Shown here in pieces: positions 21,701-30,700 of a stretch of 40,165 nucleotides of DNA. Source of the DNA: Chara braunii (Eukaryota > Streptophyta > Charophyceae > Charales > Characeae); the NCBI GenBank assembly GCA_003427395.1, contig BFEA01000027.1, positions 468,514-508,678 of the forward strand, written 5' to 3'. Each line of letters opens with the position of its first letter. Positions within the stretch are counted from its first letter, which is position 1. A model generated the notes under the pieces. The model worked only from the letters and a program-made list of their open reading frames with translations. It was not told the DNA's origin and made no database searches. Both the position numbers and the translations under genes were made by a program.

Positions 21701-24700
21701 GCACAGTGTCAGCAACCGTTTACGTTTTCATTGTCCTGGAATTTCGCTAAGCCTTTTCCCAGACGATACAATACCTGGAACGCGAGGTAAAAAGGATACT
21801 TAAAACTAGCGATGATTGGATAGGCTAATCAAACTCGAAGATGGCCGATGTTCAACGAAATCTATTGAGATAGGTGTGATCTTTATTGTAAGAGGTGGGG
21901 AGCGCTCGATGAGCGAGGGTGGCCCAAAGATTGACCAACCCGAAGGGGACTCCGCATACTTGCAATGGGTAATCGCGAAGACTGCAACACTCAGGCTTGG
22001 GTGTTAAGTGCTCAGCAGGACTTCATGGATTGTTCACAATTGCATACTACAGCGAGACTTGTCCTCTCTAAAACGATTCTGGGATACCGAAGTCATATCC
22101 CTCCGATTGCGTACCCAGTTCACTTTTCTGGCGTAGGGAAATCATATCCCTCCGATCGCTGGACAGGCGCCTGGATGTAGCTGAAGTGCTCAGCGAATCT
22201 TCACGTGATTTCTATCATCACGTTCTGGATAGCGACGTTTTTAATCATCATGGCACACCAGAGACAGCAATCCTTAAACCTAAAGCTACTTTCGCGCTAC
22301 GATGCTACAGTGCTCAGCAGAATTTCATGAATTCTCGATCATTGAATTCTGTATAGCGACGTTTTGATTCATCATGGCACCATCGCATCAATGAAGTCCA
22401 TTGAGAATGTGTTCTCTCCGATCGATGAGACAAGGTGCCTCGACGTAGCTGCAGTGCTCAGCGACACTTCACGAGTTTTCGATCATTCAGTTCTGGATAG
22501 CGACGTCTTGATTCATCATAGCACCGCGACGTAAGATTTGCTATCCATCCTACTTCGTTGAAACCTACCGTTACGTTCGCGCTAGGATACTCCAGTGCTC
22601 AGCAAAATTTCATGAATTCTCGATCATTGAATTCTGTATAGCGACGTTTTTATTCATCATAGCACCTTCGCATCAAAATATATTCAATTGCGAATGTTCT
22701 CGATGTTAAACATAAATCCAAAATTTTCGAACATCGCAACTAGGGGGAACAATAAAGAAAAGCACCGCAATTAGGGGGAACAATCAAGAAAAAAAAAAAA
22801 AAAAAAAAAAAAACAAGAGCGTACTTCTGTTTAGGCCCTTGGATTTTACAGTGCTCAGAAAAGCCAAGAGCGTACCTTTGTTTCGACCCTTCGAGTTTGC
22901 AATCAGCAAAACCTCACAACTTTTCGGTCACTCAATTCTTCATCATGACAGAGTGGCAGCATCTCTTATTTCGCTTATTTCCCCCAACTCCGACCACAAC
23001 CTCCCAACACCCACCCCCCTGCCCCCCCAATTGGCATATTCGTGTTGCAAGCTCCAGTTCTACTTCCGCTTCAGGAGCGCTAACCGATACAACACACGGA
23101 ATGAGAAATCCAATGATGACGATTGTCGTACCTTTCTTGGGCGTCGGCGTTTCCTGGGCTACCTTGGCCTTCTTTTCAGCCTTCGGTGTTTCCACAGCAG
23201 GATTTGGCCTCTTCTTTCCAACAACAACCTGCCATCAGTTCAGTGAAACCGACAAATCCACATCACCAATCGAAATGAGTTTCTCGAATGGGAAAACGAA
23301 CAGCAAACGCAGGTCGGATCCATTTCGTTGTTCAAAACCATTGTCGATTTTCCACAGAATAGTCATCAGGCCAATGTTCTCACCGACAATTTAGAGGATT
23401 TGCATCAATCAAACAATATTCATAAAAGAGAGAAGCAATCCTACAACCTCGCCATGCCCACCTCGACAAGCCTCTGCATGCACGCTAATCACAGATTTTC
23501 AGGTCCAGGGGAAACGTCTATCATCCAGAGTCCCAATAAGACATGTCTGCACTCAACATAAAGCCTTCAGTTCAGGACGACTGAAGGTATTCGAAATTGC
23601 AGCAGTTTTTTCAAACGATAAATTACTAATCAACAGCATTCCCAAAACACAGGTACGGATCAACGGCAGCAAATCCTCAAACCTTCGAATTTAACAAACT
23701 CCTAGAAATAAATCGGTGTTGAAAGAACTTACTGGTTTGGCGAGCAATTCATCCATGTCCTCGCCTTCGTCCGATTCCTCCTCATCGTCATCATCCTCAT
23801 CATCATCCTCGTCATCATCCTCATCCTCATCCTCATCATCCTCATCTTCAAACTCCTCCTCGTCCGAATCCTCCTGTCGCATTACATCACCACGTAAACA
23901 TGTAGAAACAAAAGCATGAGATTCCACAATCGCACAGCAAAACCACACACCGTGCTCACGGGAGGGTGCACAACCACTGATCGGCGCACAAAAACATCAG
24001 CACCATTCTTCATAGCACATCGAACGTCATAGGCACCACTTACCGCTACAGGACCCGAAAAGGGAACAAGCACATCAAGGGCAGAACTGAGAGATCTCTT
24101 CCCGCATCTATCAACTTTCAACATAGTCATTCCATCTAGCTGACTTCCAATTGTGCGTATAAATGACCGGATATGTACATTCCAATCCACTAAAAACACC
24201 AGTCCCTCCACCATTGAGTTGAAAATACCCTACACTCCCAAAAAACCGGGAGCAGGGCCCGACGACGGCCGCCGATGATTTTCTAATCGGTGGCCACCCT
24301 TTCGTTTCGCCCTCCTAAAATGTCGGAGCGCCACACGAGGACTCCCTATTTTTCCAAATGGGGGAGGTACTGTGTTTAAGCGTATTACGCCCACATCCCA
24401 CTAGCCTCTATTGTTCATTTCTGAACATCGATATGAATAATTCAGAGTAGTGGGATCTGGCCCTTAACGGGAATATACATACCCTCATCTGAAGAGAACG
24501 GTGAGGTTCATCAACTACAAGAGTGCTCATCAACGTCCCGCTCACTCTCGTGTCAAGACCCATATACCCCAATTCCTACTTCGCAATTAATTAATAAATA
24601 TGTGAAGTCGTCACAACAACTATGGTCATTCCACGTAATTACTTTATCGAATTCGGACTCATGCATTAGAAGGCCGATCAATGACAATCATGCTTTGAGG

Positions 24701-27700
24701 CCGATCAATCACAACGGCAAAAGCGCTCATCAAGTGTTTAAGTCTGCATAGGAGAAACTTCCTTCAGGTTGAAGACCGAAAATATTTTAATCATCGCGCT
24801 TTGCATCATCCAAACGCACTAGTTTCGTACACTTTCCACCAACTCAGCTGGAGGCGCTCATCAATATTAGGGTAAGTCTGCACAGGAGAGGACGGATTCC
24901 TCCCCTCGAGGTTGAAGACCGAAGAACATTTAATCATCGCGCTTTCCAACATTTGAACACACATCATTTGCTCTGCCACTGTCAACTCTACTGTGGAGAC
25001 GAGTATCATTTGCCAATTCTCTATACACATCATTTTCGCATTCAAAAAGTCACCACAAGATTCACCGAAAACTCGCCATACCCGTAGGCCTCTGGCTCAA
25101 ATTCCTTCTTTCGAGTGTTTCGCTATTGAACTCCTTTGGGAATTCGATATCCAACCCACCACACAATACGTGCCCTGAACGAAGGGTAAAAGACAACCAA
25201 ACTAAACCCTCGAACCCTATAATATGAACCAAACAAACAAGCCCTACATATATTGACCCTTTTCTGAACATAGACAATAACCCCCGAGTTTTCAGCGTTC
25301 TCACAGCTTTCACATTACGCTAGGGGGAGCACTAAGAAATCGCTTAACGCTCCATCGTCCACAGGCGAGACAATCTACATATGGCTCAACCTCGACGAAA
25401 GAAACTTAACGCTCCATCGTGTGAAAACAACGTTGGCCATAGGGGAGACCTAGCTACGCATGACGCCAACCGCATAAAAAAACTTTGTAATTGTGAAGTA
25501 CCATTACGAGCTCAATATATACGAGTGTTATTTTGTGAGATTACCCGGATCTTAAATCATCTACTTGCATTAACCACCCATGCTAACGCGCGCGGGTCAG
25601 AACGAGTCAAATAAGGGCGCGAAGGTACGAAAGAAGGAAAAGATTGGTGTTGCATGCACCCATCAGGAAACTGTTAAGTACACTGCGAGAACAGGGATTT
25701 TTGAAAGGAGACTTTATACCCTGTCCCCCACAGAATTCAAACACGGCGCGCGTTTTACATAACCACAGCAGCAGTTCGCTAGACGATTACTAAGACACCA
25801 CATGAAACTTCACATGAAACTCGACATGAAACTCGACATGAAACTCGACATGAAACTTCACATGAAACTCGACATGAAACTTCACATGAAACTTCCCGAG
25901 TTCCGGATGAAAAGGGGAGTTATACATCTGATTGTCAAACGGGAGATCTTCCCTGAATCTTCCCTGACTGGGCAAGTGAACGTCCTGTTTCAAAACTCGA
26001 AACTTAGCGCTAACACATCACCACATTTCATTTGCACCGCACCCTTTGGATTGCGAAGGGCGAAATTTGTCACTTGATCAGACACCATTCACGTGCATGC
26101 GACCAGATTTATCCTCCACCTCCGCTACAAGAAGTTGCATGCACGCGATTCGTTCGTAGGTGTTACCTTGTTCAAAGAGAACAACCACAGGCACATAGAT
26201 ACACATCGAAAAACGAGCGAAATCAATTGAACGTTCGGACTTGGAACACACGCTGGGATCGAGAGAATCAGAGCAAGAACTCACATCCATGTCGTCGTCG
26301 CTATCATCTTCCTCGTCAGAGTCTTTCATCGGCGAGGGCGCCGCTACCTTCGCAGCCTTCTTCGCATCCTTACCGGCTTCGGCTCCTGCTGCAGCATCTA
26401 CATGCCCATTCAATTGTCACCCCACCCCGTTGCCACACATTCATTAACATTCAGACATGCACAAACAGACAATGAACACGGCATCTTAGTGCCGTAACAA
26501 TACCAGGTAAATGAAGACAGTTTTTTCGAATGCTCAGACACATCCACAAACAGATATTGATTCCGACTCCTGCTCGATTGCTCATAGACATGCACAATCA
26601 CACATTGCTTCAAACTCATAACGACGCATTCGTTCTCAAGGTAAATACGCAAACATAAAGCTCCTGCAATCGAAGTGAGAGATGTTCACATTCAGGACGA
26701 ATGTAGATCATCTACGAGGGAAGATACACGTATGCACAACATGCCTCATCGGAACGACGTTCCAGGGGAACATCAAAAGGGACCTCACACACAGATCCGT
26801 TCAGACATTCCATAGGTCATAAAACTAGCACGACCTCAGAAACGATAACAGTTCTGCAATTGTCAAGGAAATAACGCAGTTGCTCATTCCAAACTCCGCC
26901 CAACCTCATGCTTGAAAATGATCGGAGCAAGACGCGCTGTTTAAGAGCTCAGTCAAGAAATAAAGAGATATAAAGCACTCCGACCACGTTACGTAATTAA
27001 ACATTAGAGACCTTGAAGAGACGACTTCACTCACCAGCTTTAGCAAGCTTTCCATTCTCCTTCGCTGCAGCTTTAACATCCGCAGCAGCCTTCGATTTGT
27101 CCTTGCCGTCCTTCGACTCCTTCACATCCTTCTTCTCCTCCTTTACTTTCCCAACTTGTTTGGCCTTCACTTCTGTGCAAGCACAAAAAATCATAGAGCG
27201 GTTATTACGTATATCAGGTCCTTTGCACAGCCGAGTGCAGGAGCGCCACGCAGACAAAACACGAAAAACCAAACCAGACTCACACCAACTGCGGAGACGA
27301 GTTAAACGACGATTCGGTTACATTTTCGCTCAATACATTTTGAGAAGGGAATCTCAGCAGTGCCTGCAGACTGAACTTGAAAATTCCACGCCTGCAATTC
27401 GTCGAGAAAACATTCACGGGAAGGAGAAATCCACGCAGACGGACGTCATCCGTCTCTCCACGCATTTACCGATAAACTCGAGGTATGGCCGTAGCAGACA
27501 ATTAACTAGTCTTTACCAACTCTAAGCACATGAGCACGAAACAAGTCGCAACAAGACACATTTTCTAGATCACACCCTTCCCGGCCTCACAGACAGAACA
27601 ACAATAGTCACATCACCACCTGAAAGCCGTCTTCCGCAGCAACCCCCTTAAAATCCAGCGACTCAAACTGTAGTTGTAGATCCATATACATCTGGGTCCA

Positions 27701-30700
27701 AGGCCCTCCTCAGTGCTAGCACGAATAAGAACCCGCGACCGTGGACTAGAGAGGCAAGACTCAAAACCACAATAGACAGAGAACGCGGTGTTCAAAAATG
27801 TAAAACCATACCGTTCGTGATTTCCACCCAACCCCACCAAGGCTCAAGTGTCCAGTTGGACACATACCACACACCCCAGCAAAAATTCCGGAAACCAAAC
27901 ACCTTAAAAAAATAAAATTGTACTGGTAAAATCCAGTATAGGAACACTGACCTTCTTTAATATCTTTGACGTCCTCTTCGTCCAAACCCATCTCTTCCTC
28001 GTCAGTGAAGACCTCCGTCAAGGATAAATTGCCAAAATTATTACGTTATAAACAAAACCACACCACATACATGACCTGCAGGCAATTTCTACATGCTCCT
28101 ACGGATATAACTTCGAAATCGTTTTGACAACAAATATCCACAAACCAACCGACTTCCGGTTCCCACACCCACTTCCTCTCCGATTTTCTTCATCAACTCC
28201 CCCTTCTTCCGCCTCACCCAGCCAAGCGTCTGAAAGCCCCGCTGCATTCATAAATTCGTCTGCCAGATCTCCCACAACATTCCGTACAAAAATCGGCTAC
28301 ACACCACCTCTCCCACATCTGCAATATTTCAAGGTACGAAGGGAACCTTCACGACAACATTGCCCATGTGCCGGCCTGTGACAATGTAAAGACCGCATCC
28401 ATCTAACAGTAAAAGCCACGCCTAGATACCCTAACCAAAATGAAAAGCGAAAAAGCCATAGCAGAATTAATGAAGGGTTCGTCCCCGATCCTCGCCAAAA
28501 CATTCATCGTCACCGAAAATAACGGACAGAAGTTATCTCCACATTCCTAAGACACGAGATCCACAATCTATATAACACATTACCCATGTTCACTAGGCGA
28601 ACCACCACCACACCAACTTATCATTGTTTGTGCTAGAAAAACACAAGCAGCACAACGATTTCAAATGCGTAAACGGTGCGATCTCAAACAGCGAAGGCCA
28701 CCTACCACACATCCAAAACAAAACATGCAGACAACAAACAACACAATGATTTCAAATGGGCAACCGGTACAGTACACTCGTTCAAAGGATATCTGGACGC
28801 CAATGTGCTTTCGAAACTCTCATAGCCAATAACATAAACCCCCGTCGATCCTGAGTGAGACAACTTAAATGTCCGATCGAACACCAAGTCCAGCTGAAAC
28901 TGATCCGTCTTCCCCTTCACCAGCGTGCCGATGACCCACTTCTTGTCTTCATGCTCAACGCTGAGAACCGCTCTCTCATTGTCCTTCGGGTTGTGACCAA
29001 GCGCCACCTGATACACACCAAGCCATGCGCAACAATAAAGCAGCAATAAGACGGGCATGTGCTTACCAGACTCAATGATACACAGATTAACCACGCTGCT
29101 CTTAAAAGGATTTAGATCATCCATCCACACGTAGGAGTGTCTGAGTTCAAAGAGCATAGACCAGGCTAAGCATCCTCTGCAGGTTGGTTTCCATGAGAAC
29201 CATCTCCTTCCGTACTAAAAACCTCGGCACTGACATCAATAATCGACAGACCAGGACAATGAGATCTGTCGCCATCCGTACGCAAAGAGTATGCCGATTC
29301 CCAGCAGGCACCAACGATAAGAGGGTTGAAGCACCGTCTACCAATAGAAAACTCAGTCTGATCTTAAAGCCATAGATATATAGCACCCAAGTGCCAGCTC
29401 CTAGGATTTCCATTGGGCGTCACTGCAGTTCCAACTACACACTGCAACCGCTAAACCTTCATGTCGATTACATTCAGATCTCGCCCGACGCAACATAGCC
29501 GAAACCAGACGTCCATCTCTCCGGAGATGCAAACGATGATAGTACTTAGTGGCAGTGGAGTACAACACTCAGAGAAGATAACGGCGGAAGTGAATGGAAG
29601 CTATGGAGTCAGTGGCAGTGGAGTACAACACTCAGAGATAACGGCGGAAGTGAATGGAAGCTATGGAGTCCAACGTTCAAAGCAGCGCGACGAAAGACGC
29701 CCACAGGACAGGACACTTGAAACCAGGCCACCACCACGTCCCGCGTGCATGTGCTCGATACCCTACCTAACCAGAGACAGAAACATACATGAACATGCAG
29801 AGTCCCTCGAGACCTTAACTTTTCCAGTTCTATCAAGTCAAACACGATCCCCACAAGTAATGTTCACGAAACCCTCACTCGTAAAACAAGAAATCTCTTT
29901 TTCAGTCCGTGATAGACAACCTCGCCAAATGGCCGACGAATGATGCATTCAATCCGCGGTTTTCTTTGCGACGCAACTTAAATCATGATGCTTCCAACAC
30001 GAAGCAGTCGCGCTACAGTTAACAAGTAGAGCCGAACTCGTACCGATAATAAGCCGCCGATAGCTAAATCTAGCCACCGGACATTATAGAGGCTGACATA
30101 CTGCGAGTCCCTCTGCAAAAGAGGGAGTGCCTACGGGAACACATACAGTTGCTGCATGGCTGTCTTCAGCTCGTGTCGTGAGATGTTGGGTTGAGACCCG
30201 CAACGACCGCAACCCTCGTTTCTACCGTCTTCAGCCGAATACAACGCCCGGTCATTACAGCTGCATCTGCGGCAACTTCCCGACCAGATGCAGCAATGAT
30301 GACCAGGCGCTTTATTCGGATGAAGACGGTACTTGCCATTATGGAACTCTAGAGAGACTGCCGGTGATAATCCGGAGGAACGTAATATTGACGTCAAGTC
30401 AGCATAGCATACCCCTTATACATCCTGGGAGACACACGTGCTACAATGGCCGGGACAAAGAGTCGAAACCTTGCGAAGGCGAGCTAACCTCAAAACCCAG
30501 TCTCAGTTACGATTGCAGAGTGCAACTCGGCTACATCAAAAGGCGGAATCGATAAAACTCGCATATGGCCATTCACCCACTTCTCGAATCGACCCATAAC
30601 CTGACCTTAATACGTCATTAATCTCTGGATGGAGCATTGGAAACGATTCGCGTAACCTAAACTCACTCGGACGACCTCGACCAATTGAACCCCTGCAAAC

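Larger units (their letters stand above)
19837..23131 (-). other. HD2 intron 9: snoRNA-bearing 3.3-kb intron
   Basis: It lies between exons 8 and 9 (donor gtacga, acceptor gtgcag). It contains two families of duplicated C/D-box snoRNA-like units on the host strand: four family A copies (20643-21239) and five family B copies (21634-22665). The spacers are also duplicated (for example CAGGCC-type and ATCGMTCAC-type strings before A copies), showing block duplication. A 9-nt motif GTGAATCGAG is repeated around 20570-20612, and a poly-A run lies near 22789-22813. Confidence 0.85.

Noticed and set aside
21634-22665. Identification of family B with the yeast snR38 guide
   Set aside because: As I recall the rRNA sequence, snR38 targets the CAGGGAUAAC segment about 30 nt upstream, not AUAGCGACGUU, so the name was not used.
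23716-23919. Poly-serine open frame on the plus strand
   Set aside because: It is the antisense shadow of the acidic HD2 exon 7.
25790-26077. HVKFHVEF / MKLDMKLH repeat proteins on both strands
   Set aside because: They are translations of the 12-bp tandem repeat in HD2 intron 6.
26527-26640. GAATGC...GCATTC-closed stretch in HD2 intron 5 resembling family A snoRNAs
   Set aside because: No box C could be found next to the stem, so it does not qualify as a C/D snoRNA.
29067-29100. Possible HD2 exon ending ...CTG before gtaagc
   Set aside because: It could splice in phase to exon 3, but exon 2 at 31757-31830 joins exon 3 directly and supplies the expected [11 protein letters not shown] sequence, so this segment is not needed.
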